The notes under the pieces are model-generated. The model saw only the letters and a list, made by a program, of their open reading frames with translations. It searched no databases and was not told the origin of the DNA. A stretch of 64,000 bases of DNA from assembly GCA_020160755.1 (NCBI GenBank), contig JAIUPN010000003.1, positions 186,001 to 250,000 on the forward strand, in the 5' to 3' direction. The position numbers and the translations under genes are program-made. The DNA comes from Pseudomonadota bacterium (GTDB taxonomy: Bacteria; Pseudomonadota; Alphaproteobacteria; Sphingomonadales; Sphingomonadaceae). Below, piece after piece: positions 42,914-51,363 of the stretch (position 1 is its first letter; each line of letters starts with the position of its first letter).

Positions 42914-44593
42914 ATGATTTCGGGTGTTCGGCGCGCGCGCCTTGTTTCGGTTCTGGCGCTCGGCGCGGTGCTCACGCTCCCGGTTCACGCACAGCCGACG
43001 AAATTGCCGAAGATTCTTTCGGACCCGGCGACAGCGGCGGCAAACCCGCTGCCCGATTTCAGCTATGCCGGCTATGGCTTCGGGCTGGCGCCGATCCCCG
43101 CCGATGCGGGCACGATCATCGACGTGACCGCATATGGCGCGATTCCGGATGACGAGCTCGACGATACCAAGGCGGCGCTGCGCGCGCTCGCCGCCGCGAA
43201 CGCGGTCAAGGGCAAGGTGACGCTGCGTTTTCCCAAGGGACGCACGCAGATTACCGAGGTGCTGAGGATCACGCGCAGCGACATCGTCCTCGACGGTGCG
43301 GGCGATGGGCCGGGGGGCAGCGAGCTCTGGTTCCCGCGCCCGCTCAAGCTGATCGACCAGAGCCACGATTATGACGAGCTGCGCGACTATCTGGTGCGCG
43401 AGAAGAAGCAGCAGGTCGAGGCCGAGCATAATATCGACTATCTGTTCACCGAATATAGCTGGGCGGGCGGGATGATCCTCGTCGCCCCCGAAAACAGCCG
43501 GCCAGTCTCCTATGACGGCAGCAAGGATGTCCGCGACCCGGTGCTCGCGACCGGGGTTTCGGGCAAGCAGTTCACCCGCACGCTGACGGTCGACAATGCG
43601 GCGAAGCTCAAGGCCGGTGACGTCGTGCAGCTGCAATGGTTTTCGGTCGACGGCCCGAAGAGCCAGATCCTGAAGTCGCTCTATGGCGACACCGACCTGC
43701 CGATCGGGTCGCACCACTGGACCTCGCCCAATCGGCCGGTGGTCGCGCAGGCGACACGCGTCACGGCGGTTCGCGGCAAGACGATCACGCTCGGCGATCC
43801 GTTGCTCCACGAGATCGGCGCCGCCCAGCCTGCGGTGGTTGCCGACTGGAAGCATCTCTCGAATGTGGGCATCCAGAATCTGCGGCTGCAATTCCCCGAT
43901 GCGCCGTCGTTCGGGCATCATCTCGAACAGGGCTATAACGGCATCTACATGACCGGCGTGTTCGACGGCTGGGTGAAAAAGCTGACGATCGACAGTTCGG
44001 ACAGCGGCATCCTCACCGACAATGCCGCGAGCCTGACGATCGCCGACATCACCACCACCGGCACGCGCCGCGCGCATTATTCGGTGCATGTCGGCGCGGT
44101 GCACAATGTGCTGGTCAAGGATCTGAAGGTCGCGAACCCCGTCATCCATCCGGTCAGTATCAACACGCGCTCGACGCGTTCGGTGTTCCTGCGCCCGGTC
44201 GTCGACGCGCACGCGATCATCGATCAGCATAGCGGGTCGAACCACCAGAATCTGTTCGATGCGATCGAGATGCACATTGACCCCAAACAGGGCAAGGATG
44301 GTTGGCAATACCAGCTCTGGGTCGGCGGCGGCGCGCCTTACTGGAAGCCGGGGCACGGGCTCTACAACACGCTGTGGAACGCGAAGCTGGTGATGCCCGA
44401 AAGCGTGCCCGCCGATGCGACGGTGACGATCATCAGCGGGCTCGAAGGGCCGGGCGAGCGGATCGTGGGGCTCCACGCCAACCGCAGGATTGCCGTCCGC
44501 TACACCCCGGCGCCCTATATCGAGGGGACGGGGCAGGCGGTGAGCGCCGCGCCATCGCTCTACGAATATCAGCTCGCGCGCCGGCGGCGCTGA
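42914..44593 (+). CDS. Secreted beta-helix protein, putative polysaccharide lyase or hydrolase
   Basis: This 559-residue protein has a signal peptide (LVSVLALGAVLTLPVHA) and a pectate-lyase-superfamily opening (IDVTAYGAIPDDELDDTKAALRALAAAN ... VTLRFPKGRTQITEVLRITRSDIVLDGAG). This is followed by repeats typical of right-handed parallel beta-helices. It lacks the GH28 signatures (NTDG, RIK) and the PL1 NLWAH motif, so its chemistry is unknown. AAGGAG lies 11 bases upstream of the ATG. It follows the first receptor by 72 bases and is probably in its operon, hence likely under the same operators. Confidence 0.72.
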   Translation: MISGVRRARLVSVLALGAVLTLPVHAQPTKLPKILSDPATAAANPLPDFSYAGYGFGLAPIPADAGTIIDVTAYGAIPDDELDDTKAALRALAAANAVKGKVTLRFPKGRTQITEVLRITRSDIVLDGAGDGPGGSELWFPRPLKLIDQSHDYDELRDYLVREKKQQVEAEHNIDYLFTEYSWAGGMILVAPENSRPVSYDGSKDVRDPVLATGVSGKQFTRTLTVDNAAKLKAGDVVQLQWFSVDGPKSQILKSLYGDTDLPIGSHHWTSPNRPVVAQATRVTAVRGKTITLGDPLLHEIGAAQPAVVADWKHLSNVGIQNLRLQFPDAPSFGHHLEQGYNGIYMTGVFDGWVKKLTIDSSDSGILTDNAASLTIADITTTGTRRAHYSVHVGAVHNVLVKDLKVANPVIHPVSINTRSTRSVFLRPVVDAHAIIDQHSGSNHQNLFDAIEMHIDPKQGKDGWQYQLWVGGGAPYWKPGHGLYNTLWNAKLVMPESVPADATVTIISGLEGPGERIVGLHANRRIAVRYTPAPYIEGTGQAVSAAPSLYEYQLARRRR

Positions 44594-44597
44594 GCGG

Positions 44598-45653
44598 TCA
44601 GCGTTCCGGCGGCGGCGCGACCGATTGCCGTTCGACGAAAGTCGAGGCCAGCACGGTTCCCTCATCGTCTGCGATCTTGGCTCCGGGGCCGAGAAAGTCG
44701 GGAACGAGCGTTTGCGCGGCGCGGATCCCCATCTCGCGGATCGGCCAGCGCACGGTGCTGAGCGCGGGCCAGATATGCGTTGCGGTCGGGCTGTCGTCGA
44801 AACCGATAATCGACAGCGCGCCCGGCACCTTGATGCCCTTGCCATGCGCGACGCTCATCAGGCCCGCCGCCATCTCGTCGTTCGAACAGAAGACCGCGGT
44901 CGGCGGCGCGGGCAGCGCGAGGAGCGCTTCGCCGGCTTCGATGCCTGCGGTATATCGGTAGTTGCCGGGCACATAGAGTTCGGCCGGAAGATCGAGTCCG
45001 GCCTCGGCCAGCGCTTCGCGAAAACCCTGTTCGCGTTCGGCGGCCGACCGGAAGCCGACGGGGCCGCGCACGAAGCCGATGCGGCGGTGGCCGAGCGCGA
45101 TCAGGCCGCGTACCGCTTCGGCGACGACCTCGCGGTCGTTCGACGAGATGCAATGTTTCGCATCGTCGATCCGCGCCGACCCGATGCGGACGTAACGCAC
45201 GCCAAGCTCCTCGCAGAGCGCGGCGAGATCGTCATTCTCCGAAATTGGCGGCAGCAGCAACGCGCCGATCGGCCGCTGTTTTTCGAGGAAGGTGCGGACG
45301 TCGTCGAGCAGCTTGTCCGACCCGCGATCGACCGGACGGACGAGCAGCGCGAGATCGCTGTCCTTGATCGCGTCGAGCACGCCGCGCTGGAAATTGAGCA
45401 CCGTCTGCGCATTCGGATTGTCGTGGAGCAGCGCGATCAGGAAGTTGCGGCGAAAGGCAAGCGCGCGCGCCTGCGGGTTCGGAACGAAGCCCAGCTGTTC
45501 GATCGCCTGTTCGACCGCCGCGCGTGTCTTGTCGGTCAGGAATTCGGACCGGTTGATTACCCGGCTCACCGTCTTTTTCGATACCCCCGCAAGCGCCGCC
45601 ACGTCGTTGATCGTCGGTTGCTTGCCTCCCGGCCCCTTGCCCTGTGCCGCCAT
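44598..45653 (-). CDS. LacI-family transcriptional regulator of the pectin locus
   Basis: This 351-residue repressor has an N-terminal helix-turn-helix and hinge (TINDVAALAGVSKKTVSRVINRSEFLTDKTRAAVEQAIEQLGFVPNPQARALA). A periplasmic-binding-type sensor domain follows (residues about 68-340: GALLLPPISENDDLAALCEELGVRYVRIG; SIIGFDDSPTATHIWPALSTVRWP). It is divergent from kduI; one of the five operator copies lies in the gap, so it may also control itself. Likely effectors are KDG or a related ketouronate, by analogy with other uronate regulators; this is inference. Confidence 0.9.
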   Translation of the reverse strand: MAAQGKGPGGKQPTINDVAALAGVSKKTVSRVINRSEFLTDKTRAAVEQAIEQLGFVPNPQARALAFRRNFLIALLHDNPNAQTVLNFQRGVLDAIKDSDLALLVRPVDRGSDKLLDDVRTFLEKQRPIGALLLPPISENDDLAALCEELGVRYVRIGSARIDDAKHCISSNDREVVAEAVRGLIALGHRRIGFVRGPVGFRSAAEREQGFREALAEAGLDLPAELYVPGNYRYTAGIEAGEALLALPAPPTAVFCSNDEMAAGLMSVAHGKGIKVPGALSIIGFDDSPTATHIWPALSTVRWPIREMGIRAAQTLVPDFLGPGAKIADDEGTVLASTFVERQSVAPPPER

Positions 45654-45759
45654 AATCTTCTTTCCCCTGCAAGTCCGGCCGGAGCCGAGCTCGCCTTTTC
45701 TGTCTGATGGGCGCTCGAAAGCGTAAAATCAACCGCCCGGCGGGGGTGCCAACACCTCT

Positions 45760-45774
45760 TGACACCGGTTACCA
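45760..45774 (+). promoter_or_regulatory. LacI-type operator 2 (kduI operon / lacI)
   Basis: TGACACCGGTTACCA, identical to operator 1. A candidate -35 TTGACA (45759-45764) overlaps its left end and TAGCAA (45782-45787) lies 17 bases further as a weak -10. A bound repressor would cover the -35 box. It sits between the divergent lacI-type gene and kduI. Confidence 0.75.
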
Positions 45775-45824
45775 TCAAATCTAGCAAGGCGGCAAGCCAG
45801 AAATCTCGAGCGAGGATGTCACCC

Positions 45825-46667
45825 ATGTTTTCCAAGACCTATTACGCCACCCATCCCGTCATGATGGAGGAAGTGTCGAACGCCGAGCTGCGCGATCGCT
45901 ACCTGATCCAGGACCTGTTCCGCGAAGGCGAGTGCGTCCTCAACTACACCCACGCCGACCGCTTCGTGATCGGCGGGGTCGCCGTCGGCTCGGCGCCGGT
46001 CAAGCTGCCCGCGCAGAGCGAGCCGCCGTCGGCCGCGGGGCACCCGTTCCTCGAGCGCCGTGAGCTTGCGATCGTCAACGTGTCGTCGGTGGAAGGCACG
46101 GTGACCGTCGATGGCGAGAGCTTCACGCTGGGCAACAAGGATTGCCTCTATGTGACGATGGGCGCGACCGACGTCAGCTTCGCGGGCGAAGGTGCACGCT
46201 ATTATCTGGCGTCGTGCCCGGCGCACAAGGCGTTCACGACGCGCAAGCTCGGCATCGCCGACGCCAATGCGCTCGACCGCGGCAGCCTTGCCGAATCGAA
46301 CGAACGCACGATCTTCCAGCTCGTCATCCCGGGCGTGTGCGACAGTGCGCAGCTCGTGATGGGGCTGACCGTGCTCAAGGAAGGCAGCGTGTGGAACACC
46401 ATGCCCCCGCACATCCACGAGCGCCGCAGCGAGATTTATTTCTATTTCGAACTCGACAATGTCGACACCGACCGCGTGATGCATTTCATGGGCGAGGGCG
46501 AAGCGACGCGCCACATCGTGATGCAGAATGAGGAAGCGGTAATCAGCCCGCCCTGGTCGATCCACATGGGTGCTGGCACCAAATCCTATGCCTTCATCTG
46601 GGCGATGGCGGGCGAGAACCAGGATTATACCGACATGAACGTCCTCGACATCTGTCAGCTGTCGTAA
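45825..46667 (+). CDS. kduI: 5-keto-4-deoxyuronate isomerase KduI
   Basis: This 280-residue enzyme converts 5-keto-4-deoxyuronate, the spontaneous form of unsaturated galacturonate released by pectate lyases, into 2,5-diketo-3-deoxygluconate. The metal-binding cupin motif is visible as [19 protein letters not shown], and [32 protein letters not shown] is the family C-terminus. The ATG at 45825 has GAGG 9 bases upstream; an ATG at 45816 touches that site. Its TAA overlaps kduD (TAATG). Confidence 0.96.
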   Translation: MFSKTYYATHPVMMEEVSNAELRDRYLIQDLFREGECVLNYTHADRFVIGGVAVGSAPVKLPAQSEPPSAAGHPFLERRELAIVNVSSVEGTVTVDGESFTLGNKDCLYVTMGATDVSFAGEGARYYLASCPAHKAFTTRKLGIADANALDRGSLAESNERTIFQLVIPGVCDSAQLVMGLTVLKEGSVWNTMPPHIHERRSEIYFYFELDNVDTDRVMHFMGEGEATRHIVMQNEEAVISPPWSIHMGAGTKSYAFIWAMAGENQDYTDMNVLDICQLS

Positions 46668-47422
46668 TGGCCGGTCTCTTCGATCTTTCGGGCAAGGTCG
46701 CGCTCGTCACCGGCGCCAACACCGGCATCGGGCAGGGGATCGCGCTCGCGCTCGCCGAGGCGGGGGCCGACATCGCTGCCGCGGGCCGCTCGCCGGCCGA
46801 CGAGACCGTCGGCAAGGTGCGCGGATTGGGGCGGAAGGGCGAAAATTTCGCCGCCGACCTGTCGAGCGTCGGCGCGGTCCAGCCGCTCGTCGATGCGGTG
46901 CTCGCCGAATTCGGGCGGATCGACATCCTCGTCAACAATGCCGGCATCATCCGCCGCGCCGACGCGGTCGACTTCACCGAAGAGGATTGGGATGCCGTCA
47001 TGGACACCAACCTCAAGACGCTGTTCTTCCTTTGCCAGGGCGTCGGGCGCCACATGATCGCGCGCGGTTCGGGCAAGATCATCAACATCGCCTCGATGCT
47101 GACCTTTCAGGGCGGCATTCGCGTGCCGAGCTATACCGCGTCGAAATCGGGGGTCGGCGGGCTCACCAAGCTGCTCGCGAACGAATGGGCGGCGAAGGGG
47201 GTGCAGGTCAATGCGATCGCCCCGGGCTATATCGCGACGAACAACACCGCCGCGCTGCAGGGCGACGAGACGCGCAACCGCCAGATCATGGAACGCATCC
47301 CGGCGGGCCGCTGGGGCGACCCGAGCGACATCGGCGGCGCTGCGGTGTTTCTCGCGTCCTCCGCATCGGACTATGTGCAGGGCCATATCCTAGCCGTCGA
47401 CGGCGGCTGGCTCGCGCGATAA
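46667..47422 (+). CDS. kduD: 2-keto-3-deoxygluconate 5-dehydrogenase KduD
   Basis: This 251-residue short-chain dehydrogenase reduces 2,5-diketo-3-deoxygluconate to 2-keto-3-deoxygluconate. The cofactor loop is TGANTGIGQG near residue 14, with catalytic serine in INIASML and YTASKSG (YxxxK). It is translationally coupled to kduI, which fixes the function among many similar dehydrogenases. Confidence 0.94.
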   Translation: MAGLFDLSGKVALVTGANTGIGQGIALALAEAGADIAAAGRSPADETVGKVRGLGRKGENFAADLSSVGAVQPLVDAVLAEFGRIDILVNNAGIIRRADAVDFTEEDWDAVMDTNLKTLFFLCQGVGRHMIARGSGKIINIASMLTFQGGIRVPSYTASKSGVGGLTKLLANEWAAKGVQVNAIAPGYIATNNTAALQGDETRNRQIMERIPAGRWGDPSDIGGAAVFLASSASDYVQGHILAVDGGWLAR

Positions 47423-47468
47423 CAGGAAAGGCCACCCGCCGGCACGGGCAGGGTGAGCGGGGAGTGAG

Positions 47469-48482
47469 ATGACCGAAGGCCGCCTTGTCTTTTTCGGCGA
47501 ACTGCTGATCCGCCTGACCTCGCCGGGCAACGAACTGCTGATGCAGTCGCCGTCGCTCGCGCTCCACGTCGGCGGCGCCGAGGCGAATGTCGCGATCGGG
47601 CTCGCGCATCTTGGCCATGACTGCGCGATGGTCAGCAAGATTCCCGCAAATGCTCTGGGTCGCGGAGCAGTGGCGGCGGTGCGCGGCGCAGGCGTCGATT
47701 GCGCCGCCGTCACGCCTTGTCCGGGCCGCATGGGCCTCTATTTCCTCAGCGTCGGCGCAGGGCTCCGCGCCTCGGAGATCGTCTACGACCGCGCCGGGTC
47801 GAGCTTCGCGGCGACGGGGCCGGAGGATTATGATTTCGACCGCCTGCTGGCGGGAGCGGGCCTGCTCCACCTGTCTGGTATCACGCCCGCGCTCGGGCCG
47901 CGTTCGGCCGAAGCCGCGCTGGCCGCGGCGCGCGCGGCCAAGCGGCTCGGCGTGCGGGTCAGCTTCGACGGCAATTACCGCGCGATGCTTTGGGAAGCGT
48001 GGGACAGCGACCCGCGCACGATCCTTTCCGAGCTGATCGGCACCGCCGATATCCTCTTCGGCAACCACCGCGACCTGTCGCTGGTGCTGGGACAGGAATT
48101 CAGCGGCGAGGGCGAAGACCGGCGCCGCGAAGCCGCCGAAGCGGGATTTGCCGCTTTCCCGGACCTCCAGCTGATCGCCTCGACCGCGCGGCATACGGCT
48201 ACCGCCGACCACCACCGTATCGCGGCACGCGTCGATCTCCGCGACGGTGGCTATCAGACCCCCGAAATCGACGTCACCGGCATCGTCGACCGCATCGGTG
48301 CGGGCGATGCCTTTGCCGCGGGCGTGCTCCACGCGCATCTCTCGGGCGGCGATGCGCGCGTGATGGCCCAATCGGGCCTCGCCTTGACCGCGCTCAAACA
48401 TTCGCTGCCGGGCGACGCGAGCCGCTTCGGACAGGCCGATATCGATGCCTTCCACGGCGGCGGGCTGGATGTCCGGCGCTGA
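47469..48482 (+). CDS. kdgK: 2-keto-3-deoxygluconate kinase KdgK
   Basis: This 337-residue PfkB-family sugar kinase has an N-terminal FFGELLIRLTSPGNELLMQSPSLALHVGGAEANVAIGLAHLG and the ATP/anion-hole signature DRIGAGDAFAAG with catalytic Asp near residue 280. It makes 2-keto-3-deoxy-6-phosphogluconate. The aldolase that splits this product is not in the window. GGGGAG precedes the ATG. The last 14 bases overlap the esterase gene. Confidence 0.9.
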   Translation: MTEGRLVFFGELLIRLTSPGNELLMQSPSLALHVGGAEANVAIGLAHLGHDCAMVSKIPANALGRGAVAAVRGAGVDCAAVTPCPGRMGLYFLSVGAGLRASEIVYDRAGSSFAATGPEDYDFDRLLAGAGLLHLSGITPALGPRSAEAALAAARAAKRLGVRVSFDGNYRAMLWEAWDSDPRTILSELIGTADILFGNHRDLSLVLGQEFSGEGEDRRREAAEAGFAAFPDLQLIASTARHTATADHHRIAARVDLRDGGYQTPEIDVTGIVDRIGAGDAFAAGVLHAHLSGGDARVMAQSGLALTALKHSLPGDASRFGQADIDAFHGGGLDVRR

Positions 48483-49995
48483 TCTGATCGGCCGCCGGGC
48501 GCTTCTGGCAGCGGCCGGTAGCTCGCTCTTCTTTTCAGCCGCTGCGCGGACCGAAGTCTTTACCCCGGTCCATCGTGTCGGAGGGGTCAATGCGTCCGAC
48601 GGTGTCTATCGTTCGGACAGGCTTCGTAGCTTTGGCGACAGCGAGTCCTGGGCTTTCACGGGCATCCGCTATGGCCGCGCAGAGCGTTTTCGGGCTCCGG
48701 TCGCCGTGACCAGGGCCGAGCAATTACGCGGCGATATCTTCGGTCCTGCCTGCCCCCAAACGGGCAGCCGCTATCGGCCGCAGGATGAGGACTGCCTGTT
48801 CCTCAATGTCTGGACGCCTGACATCGAAAAGCCCGCGAAGCGTCCCGTCATGGTCTATTTCCACGGGGGCGCCTATTCGACCGGCAGCGTCACCGACCCG
48901 ATCAACGATGGCGCTACACTCGCGGCGCGCGGTGATGTTGTGGTGGTCAGTGTCAACCACCGCCTCAACGCGCTCGGCTATCTCTATCTTGCGCGGCTCG
49001 ATCCGGACTTTCCCGATAGCGGCAATGCGGGGCAGCTCGACCTGATTGTCGCGCTGCAATGGGTTCGGCGGAATATCGCGGGCTTTGGAGGCGATCCGGC
49101 CAACGTCACCGTTTTCGGCCAGTCGGGCGGCGGCGCGAAGATCGCGACGCTGATGGCGATGCCCGAAGCCCGGGGCTTGTTCCACAAGGCGATCACGATG
49201 AGCGGGCAACAGGTCACCGCCTCGGGTCCGCTCAATGCGACGAAGCGCGCCGAGGCGTTTCTGACCAAGCTGGGCAAGGGTGTCGATCCCGCGACGGCAC
49301 CGGTCGAACAGCTGGTTGCGGCGCTCTCGGCGGTCGATCCGATCCTCGGCGGCAGCGTCTATATGGGGCCGGTGCTCGACATGAAGCATCTGTCGCGCCA
49401 TCCCTTCTGGCCCGACGCCGCACCCCAATCGCTCGGCATCCCGATGATGCTCGGCAATGCGGTGATGGAAACGCGCGCCTTTTATGCGCCGGAAGGGAAG
49501 CAGCTTGCAGGGCTGACCTTCGACAATCTCGCCGTGCGCATCGCGTCCGAGATGCGGATCGATATCGAACCGTCGTGGGTCGTCGGCCAGTTCCGCGCGC
49601 GTTACCCCGAAGCCGAACCTTCCGAACTGTTCCATCGCATCGTCACCGCGGCGCGCAGTTGGCGGGGGCAGGTCGAGGAGGCAGAGGCGCGCGCCCGCGC
49701 TGGCGCGCCTGCCTTCGTCTACCAGCTCGATTTCGAACAGGCGAAGCACACCGACGATATCGGTCTCAGCTTCGGGACGGTCCCCGATCCCACTTCGGCG
49801 CAGCAGGCGATGAGCGACCGGGTGATGGACATTTTTGTGCGCTTCGCGCGTACCGGCGATCCGGGCTGGCCGGCTTATGATCTCGATAAGCGGCCGACGA
49901 TGATCTTCGATGTCGAGAGCCGCGTCGAGAACGACCCGCGCAAATGGGAACGCGAATTGTTTGCGCGCGTGCCGTACATCCAGCCGGGCAGCTAG
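48469..49995 (+). CDS. Secreted type B carboxylesterase
   Basis: This 508-residue alpha/beta hydrolase has the type B features: oxyanion loop VMVYFHGGAYSTGS, DEDCLFLNVWTPD and nucleophile elbow VTVFGQSGGGAK (serine of GQSGG). The N-terminus GRRALLAAAGSSLFFSAAA looks like a twin-arginine signal. It overlaps kdgK, so it belongs to the kduI operon. Removal of methyl or acetyl esters from pectin is a fair guess, not shown. Its stop shares bases with the converging esterase gene. Confidence 0.87.
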   Translation: MSGADLIGRRALLAAAGSSLFFSAAARTEVFTPVHRVGGVNASDGVYRSDRLRSFGDSESWAFTGIRYGRAERFRAPVAVTRAEQLRGDIFGPACPQTGSRYRPQDEDCLFLNVWTPDIEKPAKRPVMVYFHGGAYSTGSVTDPINDGATLAARGDVVVVSVNHRLNALGYLYLARLDPDFPDSGNAGQLDLIVALQWVRRNIAGFGGDPANVTVFGQSGGGAKIATLMAMPEARGLFHKAITMSGQQVTASGPLNATKRAEAFLTKLGKGVDPATAPVEQLVAALSAVDPILGGSVYMGPVLDMKHLSRHPFWPDAAPQSLGIPMMLGNAVMETRAFYAPEGKQLAGLTFDNLAVRIASEMRIDIEPSWVVGQFRARYPEAEPSELFHRIVTAARSWRGQVEEAEARARAGAPAFVYQLDFEQAKHTDDIGLSFGTVPDPTSAQQAMSDRVMDIFVRFARTGDPGWPAYDLDKRPTMIFDVESRVENDPRKWERELFARVPYIQPGS

Positions 49996-50963
49996 ACCAT
50001 CTTGTGCGAGGCGAGCCAGTTCCACAGCAGCTCGGGCCAGATTGCCACGGGCAGCCCCGCGGTCTTCATCAGCCCGAAGCCATGGCCGCCGCGTTCGAAG
50101 AAATGCGCTTCGACCTGCGCCCCGACGGTCCGCGTCGCCTCGCGTAGCCGAACACTGTTCTCGACCTTCACGACATCGTCGTCCTCGGCGTGGAGCAGCC
50201 ACAGGGGCGGCTGGTCGGCGCGCACATTGCGCTCGGGCGAATAGAGCCTTTCGCGCGCCGCGTCGGGGTGGGGGCCAATCAGCTTCTCGCGGCTGACGGC
50301 ATGTGCGATCGCCGGGTCCATCGAAACGACGGGATAGATGGAGGCGAGCGCATCGGCGCGCGCGGACAGCGTGTCGGCCGCATCGACAGGGTCGTAAGCC
50401 TTCGCATCGAAGCGTGTGAGCAGGCTCGTCGCAACCTGCCCGCCCGCCGAAAAGCCGCCGAAGGCCACGCGTGCGGGATCGATTCCGTCGGCACTTGCGC
50501 GGCTGCGCACCAGCCGCACCGCGCGCTGGGCATCGGCGAGCGGCACATCGGCGCCGTTCGTCCAGCCGTCGCCCGGCAGGCGGTAGAAGAGCACATAGAC
50601 GGCGACGCCGCGCGCCCGCAGCCAGCGCGCGAGTTCATAGCCTTCCTTGTCGACGACGACATAGCGATAGCCGCCGCCGGGGGCGAGGATCACCGCCGCG
50701 CCATTGGGTTTCGCCGGGCGGAAGATGTCGAGGCGCGGGCGCGTAATGCCCTGCAGCATCCGGTCGCTCGCGTCCGGGTCGTCGCTGCGCTGGACGGCCG
50801 CTTCGACGAGTCCGGCGGGTGGTTTGATATGGCCGTCGGGCCAGAGCGCGATACTCGCATCGGGCGTCAGACCCGTGGGCCGCGTCCATGCCTCTTTCGC
50901 GACCGCGCTCGCAAAGGGCAGCGCGAGGCTGGCCGTCAGCAGTGCACGGCGGTCGAGCGTCAT
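49992..50963 (-). CDS. Secreted alpha/beta hydrolase (acetyl-esterase-like)
   Basis: This 323-residue protein has a twin-arginine-like signal (LDRRALLTASLALPFASAVA), the nucleophile motif GGFSAGG, an aspartate in LLHAEDDDVV and a histidine in GGHGFGL, giving a full triad. The loop APGGGYRYVVVDKEGYE replaces the usual HGG of the oxyanion hole. It is the third gene of the pectate lyase-cupin-esterase operon and overlaps the cupin (ATGA). A role in deacetylating pectin fragments is likely by context. Confidence 0.85.
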   Translation of the reverse strand: MTLDRRALLTASLALPFASAVAKEAWTRPTGLTPDASIALWPDGHIKPPAGLVEAAVQRSDDPDASDRMLQGITRPRLDIFRPAKPNGAAVILAPGGGYRYVVVDKEGYELARWLRARGVAVYVLFYRLPGDGWTNGADVPLADAQRAVRLVRSRASADGIDPARVAFGGFSAGGQVATSLLTRFDAKAYDPVDAADTLSARADALASIYPVVSMDPAIAHAVSREKLIGPHPDAARERLYSPERNVRADQPPLWLLHAEDDDVVKVENSVRLREATRTVGAQVEAHFFERGGHGFGLMKTAGLPVAIWPELLWNWLASHKMV

Positions 50964-51361
50964 GGCGCGGGCGCCTTGTTCGGATAGGCGATGATCAGGA
51001 CCAGCGGCTCGCGCCCCGTCTGGCGGATGCCGACCGTCGCGCCCTTGTAGAGCCACGCGGCGGTGCCGGCCTTCAGCTCTTTCTCCTCGCCGTCCGAATG
51101 GACGACGCCGGCGCCCGAGAGGACATAATAAATCTCGTCATGGTCGATCGGGTGGATGCCGATCGCGGCGCCGACGTGGAGCGCGCGCTTGCGAAATTCG
51201 AAACTGCGCGGCGCGGGGACCGCATCGCTGATCCGGTACGCGGTCGACAGGCCGATCGAGCCGTGCGGCGGCGCTTCTTCGCGCACCGTCGCGGTTTCGT
51301 CGATCACGACCATCGCCGGGGCGGTGCCGCCCGCGAAGAGCAGCGCGAGCAACGCGCTCAT
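50960..51361 (-). CDS. Secreted small cupin protein
   Basis: This 133-residue single-domain cupin begins with a hydrophobic signal-like segment (SALLALLFAGGTAPAMV). The metal-site motif is IGIHPIDHDEIYYVLSGAGVVHSDGEEKELKAGTAAWLYKGATVGIRQTG, with histidines and glutamate as likely ligands. It lies 2 bases after the pectate lyase. KdgF, which ring-opens unsaturated galacturonate, is also a small cupin, so a periplasmic KdgF-like role is possible but unproven. The ATG at 51361 was chosen over longer frames that run into the lyase gene. Confidence 0.75.
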   Translation of the reverse strand: MSALLALLFAGGTAPAMVVIDETATVREEAPPHGSIGLSTAYRISDAVPAPRSFEFRKRALHVGAAIGIHPIDHDEIYYVLSGAGVVHSDGEEKELKAGTAAWLYKGATVGIRQTGREPLVLIIAYPNKAPAP

Positions 51362-51363
51362 CG

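Noticed and set aside
42914..44593. Calling this protein a GH28 polygalacturonase
   Set aside because: The GH28 motifs NTDG, DD, GHG and RIK are not present in order.
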